NCBI GenBank assembly: GCA_039679885.1
Contig: JBDKUC010000130.1
Coordinates: 1-16,164 of the forward strand
Reading direction: 5' to 3'
Source of the DNA: JAJFUI01 sp039679885
GTDB lineage: Bacteria > Planctomycetota > Planctomycetia > Pirellulales > Thermoguttaceae
Length of the DNA stretch: 16,164 nt
Shown here: positions 1 through 6,836 of the stretch, in pieces
How positions within the stretch are numbered: position 1 is the stretch's first letter
Layout: the number at the start of each line of letters is the position of its first letter
Position numbers and translations under genes: made by a program
The notes under the pieces: model-generated
The model's input: only the letters and a program-made list of their open reading frames with translations
Databases searched by the model: none
Told to the model about the DNA's origin: nothing

Positions 1-1
1 A

Positions 2-1273
2 GTGCCCAGTAGCAGGGCCCCAGCGATCGACGCCGCCGTCGCCGCCGACGACCCGGCCGCGATCATCTTCACCACCGGCAGCACCGGTTCACCGAAGGGC
101 GTCCTCTTCACCCACGGCAATTTCGACGCCCAGGCCGAACAGATCCGCGATTTCTATCAAATCCAACCCGGCGAAGTCGACATCCCCTGCTTTCCGCTCT
201 TCGGCCTGTTCAATGCCGCGATGGGCGTCACGGCGGTGATTCCCGACATGGATCCGTCGCGCCCTGCCCAGGCCGATCCGGCGAAGATCATCGAGGCGGC
301 GCGCGACTGGAATGCGACGCAGGCGTTCGGCTCTCCGGCCGTCTGGGATCGCGTCGGCCGGTACTGCGAGACGCGCAAGGTCGAGATGCCGACCGTTCGC
401 CGCGTCCTCTCGGCCGGCGCCCCGATCCCGGCCGAAGTGCTTCGCCGCATGAAGAATTGCATCCATCCCGAGGGCGACGTGCATACGCCCTACGGCGCCA
501 CCGAGGCCCTGCCGGTCGCCTCCATCGCCGCCAGCGAGGTGCTGGGGACGGGGGCTGAAGGCACCGTCACGCAGACTCGCCTGGGACGCGGCGTCTGCGT
601 GGGGCGGCGATTCCGCGACGTGCGTTGGAAAGTCGTTCGCATCGTCGAAGGGCCAATCCGTTCGATCGACGACGCCGTGGAACTGCCCGCCGGCGAAATC
701 GGCGAGCTGATCGTCCAAGGCCCGCAGGTCACTCGCCGCTACGTCACGCGGCTTGATGCGAATCCGCTGGCGAAGATCGCCGATCCGTCCGGCCTCTGGC
801 ACCGCATGGGCGACTCGGGCTACCTCGACGCGGAGGAGCGATTCTGGTTCTGCGGCCGCGTCGCCCACCGCGTCCTCACCGCCGACGGGCCGATGTACAC
901 CGTTTGCTGCGAAGCCATCTTCAATCAGCACCCACAAGTCCGCCGCAGCGCGTTGGTCGGCGTTGGCCCGGCGGGCCAGCAGCGGCCCGTGATCGTTGTT
1001 GAGCCTTACGCCGCCGGATGGCACGCCCCGAAAGGGCGTGGCTGGCATCGAGGCGAGGCGGGTGACTTACACGCCCTTTCAGAACGCGCCACCCGGGGGG
1101 AGAAAGAGCCGCTCATTGCCGAGCTGCGGCAGCTTGGCGCCGGGAACCCGTTGACCGAGCGCATCGGCGATTTCTTGCTGCACCCAGCGCTGCCGGTCGA
1201 CATCCGCCACAACGCCAAGATCTTCCGCGAGAAGCTGGCCGTCTGGGCCGCAGGGCGGCTGCAGAATCTTTAG
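2..1273 (+). CDS. oleC: OleC-type beta-lactone synthetase (AMP-dependent ligase family), 5' end missing
   Basis: C-terminal 423 residues of an acyl-adenylate-forming enzyme. The reading frame is open at the left edge, so the first codon shown is not the real start and perhaps 150-200 residues are missing. Visible motifs: the phosphate-binding loop FTTGSTGSPKG near residues 23-33, FGSPA with DRVGRY near 109-120, the SAGAP and TPYGATEALPVAS stretches (about 136-175), HRMGDSGYLD (about 268-277), FCGR, and DIRHNAKIFREKLA near the C-terminus. PYGATEALPVAS and the DIRHNAKIFREKL tail are hallmarks of OleC, which turns a beta-hydroxy acid into a beta-lactone during long-chain olefin biosynthesis (oleABCD). 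The C-terminal subdomain carries an unusual insertion at residues about 341-367 made of palindromic DNA (separate entry). No oleD or other ole gene follows within the window; the next gene is an unrelated low-G+C operon. Confidence 0.85.
   Translation: MPSSRAPAIDAAVAADDPAAIIFTTGSTGSPKGVLFTHGNFDAQAEQIRDFYQIQPGEVDIPCFPLFGLFNAAMGVTAVIPDMDPSRPAQADPAKIIEAARDWNATQAFGSPAVWDRVGRYCETRKVEMPTVRRVLSAGAPIPAEVLRRMKNCIHPEGDVHTPYGATEALPVASIAASEVLGTGAEGTVTQTRLGRGVCVGRRFRDVRWKVVRIVEGPIRSIDDAVELPAGEIGELIVQGPQVTRRYVTRLDANPLAKIADPSGLWHRMGDSGYLDAEERFWFCGRVAHRVLTADGPMYTVCCEAIFNQHPQVRRSALVGVGPAGQQRPVIVVEPYAAGWHAPKGRGWHRGEAGDLHALSERATRGEKEPLIAELRQLGAGNPLTERIGDFLLHPALPVDIRHNAKIFREKLAVWAAGRLQNL
1016..1106 (+). repeat. 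Palindromic insertion read in frame inside oleC
   Basis: CACGCCC (1022-1028), a 5-base loop, and GGGCGTG (1034-1040) form a perfect 7-bp stem. A second CACGCCC follows at 1070-1076. The translated stretch (residues about 341-367, beginning WHAPKGRGWHRGEAG) interrupts the region between the VVEPYAAG strand and the helix starting near EPLIAELRQLG, where I remember OleC homologues being shorter. The frame stays open. It looks like a small mobile palindrome fixed in a surface loop. That it is an insertion is inferred from memory of the family, not from an alignment. Confidence 0.5.
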
Positions 1274-1304
1274 GATGCGCTTCCGGCCTCACTGCGCGCA
1301 TTTG

Positions 1305-1335
1305 GGTCACGTGTCAATACACTTGGTCATGTGTC
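1305..1335. repeat. Short direct repeat GGTCAYGTGTC, two copies 20 bp apart
   Basis: GGTCACGTGTC (1305-1315) and GGTCATGTGTC (1325-1335) lie in the 231-base gap between oleC and the GNAT-PIN gene. The 20-bp spacing is about two helical turns, compatible with paired protein sites, but it could equally be a remnant of an interspersed repeat. The rest of the gap (1274-1504) holds no convincing gene. Hexamers such as TAGTAT (1404-1409 and 1427-1432) could be -10 elements, but none has a well-placed -35 partner. Confidence 0.35.
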
Positions 1336-1504
1336 GCCGGCACCGCGTCCTCGACGCCAGTGGCTCCCAAACTGCGCACGTCTTGGAAACGGAACCTATT
1401 TCATAGTATGGAGTTGCTACCGGAACTAGTATTGCGGATATGGGCCAAACCGTGTACCTTCTTAAAGCGAACCACGCCCACGGGGGGCAGATGGGAGTCT
1501 GGAA

Positions 1505-3604
1505 ATGGTCGAAGTTCGATGTGTTGATGAAAAGTCACCCCATCTTGCCCAAATCAGGGGTCTCTGGAGGGAAAATGCTCAATGGCTTGGTTTCTTTCCG
1601 GAAGGCGCTTTTGCAGAACGGGCACACGCGGGCCAACTCATTGGCGCATTTTGCGATGATGTATGCGCCGCCTATCTCGTGTACTACACCACAAGCAGCC
1701 GCAAAGTACGAATCACACACCTCTGTGTCGGCCACTCTTTCCGCGGCAAACGGTTGGCGCGTTCCTTGATCGACTTCTTGCGCGAGCAAACCAAGAACTA
1801 TCTTGGGATTGGACTGTATTGCTGTCGGGATTTCGAAGCGTGGAACATCTGGCCAAGACTTGGTTTTGTTTCACTGCACGAGAAGCCAGGGCGTGGCAAA
1901 TCTCCGCGGACTCTCACCTTTTACTGGCTGGAGCACTCACATCCAACACTCTTTTCATCAATCGACGACATCTCTGATGACAACTGCTTGGATGTAGCCA
2001 TCGATGCCAACGTTTTCTATGATCTTTCAGAGCCGTCACGGCCCGGAGCGAACGAAACACGTGGGATCATCGCCGATTGGTTGGCACCCTCCATACGGCT
2101 CTGCGTGACGCAAGAGTTGAGTAATGAGATAGAACGCAATCCGAATGCGGCAGAACGAACTGCTCAACGTGCTGAGCTTGCACTGTATGACTGCCCAGCC
2201 TGTGATACAGATACATTCTTTGCTGTCGAAACAAGACTACGGGCACTTCTGGGTGAACCAACAACAATGCAGGATGCGGGCGACCGGCGACAACTTGCTC
2301 GTGCCATTGCCTCCGACATAGGCGTGTTCGTTACGCGAGATTCCGGCCTTCTAGATGCTGCCGATAAGATATACGACGAATACGGTCTCTCCGTGGTTCG
2401 CCCCGCTCAGCTTGTTGGCCAGTTTGAAATATTGCGACACGAACGAGAGTTCCAAAGAGCACGACTTGCTGGAACGCACCTAGCAGTAGGGCGAATCTCG
2501 AATGTTGATACGGATCTCGCCGACGCATTCCAAAACACACACGCAGGTGAACGTAGACGGCACGTGGAACACAAACTAAACCTTTACTTTTCTCATCCCG
2601 ACAGATTCACCTGTCACTCGATTACAGATCAGGCTGAGACACCTCTCGCCCTATATGTAATCGACCGCTGCCAATCACCGCACTGCATAACGATTCCCTT
2701 TTTTCGTGTTGCCAATGGCACACTTCGTACTCGCCGTGCGGGAACCCTTGCAAATACTTTGCTGACCCACATCGTCCAGAATACCGCACAGCAAAAGGCT
2801 GTAATGCTTCATCTAACCGAGGGCGTTATCACACCTCCCGTCGAAGATGCCCTGTCGTCTGCGCGGTTCATTCAAGGGCAAAGCGGGTGGGTCAAGTTTG
2901 TTGTCCATACTATTGCCAACTGTTCCGACATTGCGCTACAACTTAAACAAAACTCAATTGCGTCGACTCTTGAAAGTGAAACGACAGCGGAGATCGTCAC
3001 ACTACTCTTAGGTGACACTCTGCAACATGACTGTTCATTAGCCCTCGATATTGAACATCTTCTCTGGCCTGCAAAACTCCGTGATTGCAATATCCCAACG
3101 TTCATTGTTCCGATTCGCCCAAGGTGGGCACGAGAACTTTTCGACGCTGGCTTGGCAAACGAAACGTTCTTTGGTGCAAAGGAGGAACTGGCACTGAACC
3201 CCAATTCTGTGTACTACAGGCACGTGCTTCCCAGGGGGCTGAAAGGGACGGGGCGTCTTCTTTGGTACGTAAGTGGTGATGACAGGATTCCTGGCACAAA
3301 GCGGATTCGAGCGTGTTCACGACTCGATTCGATCGAAATCGGCAAACCGAAGGAAGTGTTCCCACGATACCGCCGATTCGGAATCTTTGAATGGCGTGAT
3401 GTGCTCGAAATCGCAGGTAATTCACTTGATGGTGAAGTGATGGCGGTAAAATTCTCCGATACTGAATTGTTCCGCACGCCGGTTGGTTTCGAGAAGGCGC
3501 GACAAATACTAAAGTGCCAAGGGGCATGGAACAACTTTCAGAGCCCCATACGAATTCCAAATGCCGCATTCGAGGAGCTGTATCGCCAAGGAATGTCGAT
3601 TTGA
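1505..3604 (+). CDS. GNAT acetyltransferase - PIN nuclease - PUA-like multidomain protein
   Basis: 699 residues; no characterised member known to me. Residues 1-145 read as a GNAT N-acetyltransferase: the acetyl-CoA loop is VGHSFRGKRLARSLIDFL (75-92), although the usual second glycine of the RGxG core is Arg83, and the fold ends with FWPRLGF-like NIWPRLGF (114-121). Residues 162-305 read as a PIN-domain metal nuclease: DANVFYDL (Asp167), TQELSNEIE (Glu204/208), Asp260, and the VTRDSGLLDAA strand-helix (Asp279), the acidic set expected of an active PIN. Residues 320-470 resemble a second, degenerate GNAT-like fold (RAGTLANTLL helix, ARFIQGQSGWVKF end). Residues about 530-699 (VPIRPRW, GRLLWYVSGD, RIRACSRL, FGIFEWRDV, VKFSDTELFRTPV) look like a PUA/EVE-type RNA- or nucleotide-binding barrel. 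Start: ATG with GGGAG seven bases upstream. G+C is clearly lower than in the flanks. Pairs with the ASCH gene 28 bases downstream. Domain calls are mine from motifs: PIN and GNAT fairly sure, the rest tentative. Confidence 0.75.
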   Translation: MVEVRCVDEKSPHLAQIRGLWRENAQWLGFFPEGAFAERAHAGQLIGAFCDDVCAAYLVYYTTSSRKVRITHLCVGHSFRGKRLARSLIDFLREQTKNYLGIGLYCCRDFEAWNIWPRLGFVSLHEKPGRGKSPRTLTFYWLEHSHPTLFSSIDDISDDNCLDVAIDANVFYDLSEPSRPGANETRGIIADWLAPSIRLCVTQELSNEIERNPNAAERTAQRAELALYDCPACDTDTFFAVETRLRALLGEPTTMQDAGDRRQLARAIASDIGVFVTRDSGLLDAADKIYDEYGLSVVRPAQLVGQFEILRHEREFQRARLAGTHLAVGRISNVDTDLADAFQNTHAGERRRHVEHKLNLYFSHPDRFTCHSITDQAETPLALYVIDRCQSPHCITIPFFRVANGTLRTRRAGTLANTLLTHIVQNTAQQKAVMLHLTEGVITPPVEDALSSARFIQGQSGWVKFVVHTIANCSDIALQLKQNSIASTLESETTAEIVTLLLGDTLQHDCSLALDIEHLLWPAKLRDCNIPTFIVPIRPRWARELFDAGLANETFFGAKEELALNPNSVYYRHVLPRGLKGTGRLLWYVSGDDRIPGTKRIRACSRLDSIEIGKPKEVFPRYRRFGIFEWRDVLEIAGNSLDGEVMAVKFSDTELFRTPVGFEKARQILKCQGAWNNFQSPIRIPNAAFEELYRQGMSI

Positions 3605-3622
3605 CCCTAGAGCAGGTGACAC

Positions 3623-3635
3623 GGAGGTCGTCGTG
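3623..3635 (+). promoter_or_regulatory. Ribosome binding site and GTG start of the ASCH gene
   Basis: GGAGG at 3623-3627 sits five bases before GTG at 3633-3635. This site decides the start: the frame is open further upstream to an ATG at 3561, but that would overlap the GNAT-PIN gene by 44 bases and add 24 residues in front of the first strand of the ASCH fold. Confidence 0.75.
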
Positions 3636-4097
3636 CTTCTGTTATCCATCCGCCCACATTACGTGGAGAAAATATTCGACGGTCGAAAGACCGTTGAGCT
3701 TCGAAAACGCGCGCCTAACTGTCCTCCCGGCGAACAGATAGTCATCTATTCCACGATGCCCGAAAAGCTGCTGGTGGGTCTTGTTGAGGTCGAGGACATC
3801 GTTGAAGGCAGCCCTGATTCACTATGGCGCCTTGTTGCAGCCCGATCATGTGTGGGACGGCGCCAGTATCGGCAGTATTATGCAATTGCGAATTCAGCAG
3901 TCGGCATTTTCATCGGACACCCTCGTCGTTTTCAGAGACCGGTCCCGCTGAATGCGTTGCGAGACAAATGGCGGGGGTTCCACCCTCCACAAAGCCATAT
4001 CTACCTTTCAGAACAGCAAGCGGAATTCGTCGCAGGACTTGCCTATGCTAAAGCGCGCGGGCACCAGAAATCGGCGGCTACTCTGAAAGCGGCATGA
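3633..4097 (+). CDS. ASCH-domain (PUA-like) protein
   Basis: 154 residues from a GTG start with a strong GGAGG. The protein opens directly with the ASCH signature: LLSIRPHYVEKIFDGRKTVE followed by LRKR (residues about 3-26), containing the family's GxKxxExR pattern. Then come a beta strand with QIVIYST, the LVGLVEVEDIVEG strand (about 47-59), and FQRPVPLNALRDK plus the FHPPQSHIYLSEQQ segment that usually closes this subfamily. ASCH domains are PUA-like barrels thought to bind RNA or modified nucleotides. E. coli YqfB, a smaller ASCH protein, hydrolyses N4-acetylcytidine, with a lysine in the same G-x-K position. Here the residue at YqfB Thr24 is Glu, so that activity cannot be assumed. It follows the GNAT-PIN gene in the same low-G+C operon, so the two products probably work together. 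It ends 40 bases from the convergent feoB stop; I see no clear terminator between them. Confidence 0.8.
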   Translation: MLLLSIRPHYVEKIFDGRKTVELRKRAPNCPPGEQIVIYSTMPEKLLVGLVEVEDIVEGSPDSLWRLVAARSCVGRRQYRQYYAIANSAVGIFIGHPRRFQRPVPLNALRDKWRGFHPPQSHIYLSEQQAEFVAGLAYAKARGHQKSAATLKAA

Positions 4098-4137
4098 TGG
4101 CCACTAAAGGTTTGAAGGGCCAAGCATTGGCATAATA

Positions 4138-6348
4138 TCACCCCCCGCCGATCCACATCCCCACCTGGTAGGTCACCAACGCCGCGGTGTAGGCCAGCGC
4201 GGTCATGTAGCCGAAGGTGAAGGCCGGCCATCGCCAACTGTTCGTCTCGCGGCGAATCACGGCCAGCGTGGCCGCGCATTGCGCGCATAGGGCGAAGAAG
4301 ACCATGATCCCCAGCGCGACCGGGACGTTGTAAACCGGCCGGTCCGTGCCATCCCACGTAACGCCGTGAAGCTTCTCGGTCCACTGCTTCGATCGCGAGC
4401 CGCCGTCGCCCGGCTGATCGTCCAAGTGGTACATGACCCCGAGGTTCGAGACCACCAGTTCCCGGGCCGGCAGCGAGGCAATCACCGCGCAGCCGATCCG
4501 CCAGTCCCAGCCCAGCGGCCGAACGGCCGGCTCGATCACCCGCCCTGCCCTGCCCAGATAGCTGTTGCGTTGTTGCTCCTGATGGGTCGCCTGCGGATCG
4601 TGCGGAAAGTAGAGGGCGGCCCAAACCAGGATCGAGACGCCGAGAATCAGCGTCCCGGCCGTGCGAAGGAAGACCCAGCCCCGCTCGGCCATCCGTTCGA
4701 GCACCGTCCGCAGCGATGGCATCTTGTAGCTCGGCAGCTCCATCACGAACGGCGGCGTCTGGCCGCGGAGGATCGTTCGCTTAAAGAGCATCGCGAACGC
4801 GACCGCCGCAACGATGCCCAGCAGGTAAAGGCCGGCCAACGTCAGCCCTTGCAGGCTCAACAGCCTGCCCCAATAGAATCGCTCCGGGATGAACGCCCCG
4901 ATCAGCATCGCGTAGATCGGCAGCCGGGCGGAACACGTCAGCAGCGGCGCCACCAGGATCGTCGTCAGCCGGTCGCGTTCGTCCTCGATCACCCGCGCCG
5001 CCATGACGCCGGGCACCGCGCAGCCGAACGAACAGAGCAGCGGAATGAACGATTTGCCGCTCAAGCCCACGCGGACCATCAGGCGGTCCATGAGGAACGC
5101 CGCCCGGGCCATGTAGCCGCAGTCTTCCAGGATCGCCAAGAAACCGAAGAGGATGAGAATCTGCGGCACGAACGCCAGCACGTTGCCGACGCCGCCAAGC
5201 ACGCCGGCGACGACGAGGCTCCGCACCGCGCCCTCGGCCAGATGCGCCGTGAGATAATTGGTGGCCGCCGCGGTCAATGCCTCGATTCCTTTTTTCGCCG
5301 GCTGCGCCCAGACGAAGACCGACTGGAACACCGCGATCATCACTGCGGCGAAGATCAGCGTGCCCCAGACGCGGTGGGTCAGCACCCGGTCGATGCGGTC
5401 CGAGTTCGTCGGCCGGTAGTGGCCCGGCTCGGTGACGATCCCGTCGAGCACCTGGCGGGCCCAGTCATATCGCGCCGTCGTTTCGACCTCCGGCACCGGG
5501 CAGCCTGCCGCCGCCAACCGCTCCTGCGCGGCCGCAATGCGGACGGACCAGCGCTGCGGATCCTTCTCCAACAGCGTCCGCTGCAAGTAGCCGTTGCGAT
5601 CCAACAGCAGACGCCGCACCAGACAACGCGGCAACCGCCCGTCGGCTGCCTGACGCGAATCGGCCGCAAACTCCGATTCCAGCAACGTCACTTCGCGCTC
5701 GAACGGCTCGGGCAGCGGCGTCGGCGCGCCCGCGGCAACCTGCGGCCTGGGGACCGGCGGCGTGCAAAACGGCGAGCGGCAACGCGAGCAGGCGACTTGA
5801 CCAACCGCCGCGCCGGCGATTTCCGCCAGCGCCGCTTTGATGTCGTCCAATCCAAGCCGCCGGTTCGCCTGGATCGGCACGACCGGAATGCCCAATCGCT
5901 CTTTCAGGCGGGCGACATTCACCCGGATGCCTCGCCGCTCGGCCACGTCGAGCATGTTGACCGCCAACACCACCGGCAGCCCAAGGTCCAGCACCTGGCT
6001 GACCAGGTACAGGTTTCGCTCGAGGTTGGACGCATCCACCAGGCACAACACGGCATCGACCGCCGCGCCGTTTTGCCGGCCAAGCAACAGGTCGACTGCG
6101 ACCATCTCATCGCGGGACCGCGCGGCAAGACTGTAGAGGCCCGGCAGGTCGACCAACTCGCAGGGCCGATCCCCGAGGCGCATTTCGCCACTCTTTTTCT
6201 CGACCGTCACGCCCGGGTAGTTGCCCACCTGCTGGTGTACGCCGACGAGGCCACTGAAGAGGGTGGACTTGCCCGTGTTCGGATTGCCGATCAATGCGAC
6301 GGTGAACGTGCGTTTTTCGGCGAGAGCAATCATCAGCGGCGTTGGCAC
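4138..6348 (-). CDS. feoB: FeoB ferrous iron transporter
   Basis: 736 residues, normal for FeoB. This is the inner-membrane Fe(II) permease with a cytosolic GTPase. The N-terminal G domain shows G1 GNPNTGKST (21-29), the switch region VGNYPGVTVEKKSG (41-54), G3 DLPG (67-70) and G4 NMLD (131-134). The membrane part shows GVLGGVGNVLAFVPQI (382-397), the gate motifs FGCAVPG (441-447) and TCSARLPIY (471-479), and a closing CAQCAATLAVIRRE segment. Odd feature: Cys187, Cys190 and Cys195 form a CxxCx4C cluster just after the G domain, before the proline-rich linker, which is not usual in FeoB. The first codon is GTG at 6348; an ATG five codons in (6333) is equally possible, and neither has a Shine-Dalgarno sequence. 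It follows feoA on the same strand after a 131-base gap containing three hairpin repeats, so the two are probably co-transcribed. Confidence 0.95.
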   Translation of the reverse strand: MPTPLMIALAEKRTFTVALIGNPNTGKSTLFSGLVGVHQQVGNYPGVTVEKKSGEMRLGDRPCELVDLPGLYSLAARSRDEMVAVDLLLGRQNGAAVDAVLCLVDASNLERNLYLVSQVLDLGLPVVLAVNMLDVAERRGIRVNVARLKERLGIPVVPIQANRRLGLDDIKAALAEIAGAAVGQVACSRCRSPFCTPPVPRPQVAAGAPTPLPEPFEREVTLLESEFAADSRQAADGRLPRCLVRRLLLDRNGYLQRTLLEKDPQRWSVRIAAAQERLAAAGCPVPEVETTARYDWARQVLDGIVTEPGHYRPTNSDRIDRVLTHRVWGTLIFAAVMIAVFQSVFVWAQPAKKGIEALTAAATNYLTAHLAEGAVRSLVVAGVLGGVGNVLAFVPQILILFGFLAILEDCGYMARAAFLMDRLMVRVGLSGKSFIPLLCSFGCAVPGVMAARVIEDERDRLTTILVAPLLTCSARLPIYAMLIGAFIPERFYWGRLLSLQGLTLAGLYLLGIVAAVAFAMLFKRTILRGQTPPFVMELPSYKMPSLRTVLERMAERGWVFLRTAGTLILGVSILVWAALYFPHDPQATHQEQQRNSYLGRAGRVIEPAVRPLGWDWRIGCAVIASLPARELVVSNLGVMYHLDDQPGDGGSRSKQWTEKLHGVTWDGTDRPVYNVPVALGIMVFFALCAQCAATLAVIRRETNSWRWPAFTFGYMTALAYTAALVTYQVGMWIGGG

Positions 6349-6356
6349 CGGTAGTT

Positions 6357-6437
6357 AACAAAGCCGCGACCGGTGGTCGCGCCCACAAAGCCGCGACGGC
6401 GTTCGGCCCACAAAGCCGCGACCGGTGGTCGCGCCAC
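6357..6437. repeat. Three near-copies of a 25-27 bp hairpin unit between feoA and feoB
   Basis: Each unit starts ACAAAGCCGCGAC. The copies begin at about 6358, 6385 and 6410, with periods of 27 and 25 bases. Copies 1 and 3 continue CGGTGGTCGCGCC, so GCGACC and GGTCGC form a 6-bp stem around GGT. Copy 2 differs there (GGCGTTCGGCCC) and could fold a different GCCG/CGGC stem. They sit in the transcribed spacer of the feoAB operon, where they could tune feoB relative to feoA by structure or by limiting 3' decay. Not a CRISPR: there are no unique spacers. Confidence 0.7.
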
Positions 6438-6479
6438 ACCGCACCCGCTCTAATGCAGTGCTATTCCGCGCCGCTCGTC

Positions 6480-6725
6480 CTAGGCCACCGGCTCGACCAT
6501 CACGCTCAGCAGGCTGTCCGCGCGGAGGCAGACCTTGTTGCCGGCTAGACGGATGATGCACGGATTGCCCGGCCGGAACATCTCGAGCTGGGTGCCCCGG
6601 CGAAGCCCAAATTCTTCCAGCCGATGAACGTGATCGGGGTGACCGAGGACGCGAGCGATCCTCGCGCGGCCACCCACAGGCAGACGCGGCAGCGGAACAA
6701 CCTCGGCAGGCGGAAGACGGCTCAC
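6480..6725 (-). CDS. feoA: FeoA, small SH3-like partner of FeoB
   Basis: 81 residues from GTG 6725. FeoA is a cytosolic SH3-like protein that supports Fe(II) transport by FeoB. Sequence: VVPLPRLPVGGRARIARVLG opens the barrel, followed by HRLEEFGLRRGTQLEMF and the closing CIIRLAGNKVCLRADSLLSVMV, the classic FeoA pattern of LxxxGlxxGxxv and alrxxxAxxixv. The frame is open further upstream to a TTG at 6800, but that TTG lies in a promoter-like TTGCAA, and the extra 25 residues show no FeoA homology that I recognise. The GTG start at 6725 gives the usual family size. No Shine-Dalgarno sequence directly precedes it; AGAGG lies about 20 bases upstream. It is the first gene of feoAB, with a palindromic operator in its promoter. 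Confidence 0.85.
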   Translation of the reverse strand: MSRLPPAEVVPLPRLPVGGRARIARVLGHPDHVHRLEEFGLRRGTQLEMFRPGNPCIIRLAGNKVCLRADSLLSVMVEPVA

Positions 6726-6756
6726 GGATTGGGTCGGGAACGGCGAAACCTCTTGG

Positions 6757-6800
6757 CAGTTCAATACTTGAACTGTACGCGCTTTGCCCCTCCATTGCAA
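6757..6800 (-). promoter_or_regulatory. feoAB promoter with a 19-bp perfect palindromic operator
   Basis: Read on the minus strand, TTGCAA (6800-6795), 17 bases, then TACAGT (6777-6772) resembles a sigma70-type promoter. The perfect inverted repeat CAGTTCAATACTTGAACTG (6757-6775; arms of 8, centre of 3) overlaps the -10 box and the expected start of transcription. That is the classic place for a repressor that blocks polymerase. feoAB operons are normally repressed by Fe(II)-bound Fur or DtxR-family proteins. This palindrome does not match the Fur box, and I cannot assign the regulator. Confidence 0.6.
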
Positions 6801-6836
6801 GCCCGAACCCGTCAGGAGGACTGCGCAGCCGTCATT

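Noticed and set aside
1440..1769. Plus-strand open reading frame of 109 codons
   Set aside because: It overlaps the GNAT domain of the longer gene by more than 260 bases, and its product shows no domain; the GNAT frame has the ribosome site and motifs.
3561..4097. ASCH protein starting at ATG 3561
   Set aside because: It would overlap the upstream gene by 44 bases, whereas GTG 3633 has GGAGG at ideal spacing directly before the first ASCH strand.
4366..6354. Open reading frame of 662 codons on the plus strand opposite feoB
   Set aside because: feoB shows all GTPase and gate motifs. The plus-strand product is dominated by Arg, Gln and His with no recognisable domain.
6357..6437. Possible CRISPR array
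   Set aside because: The units are contiguous near-copies with no unique spacers and no cas genes nearby.
6480..6800. feoA start at TTG 6800
   Set aside because: TTGCAA there fits a -35 box, the palindrome and -10 box lie inside the would-be coding extension, and the 25 extra residues do not look like FeoA.
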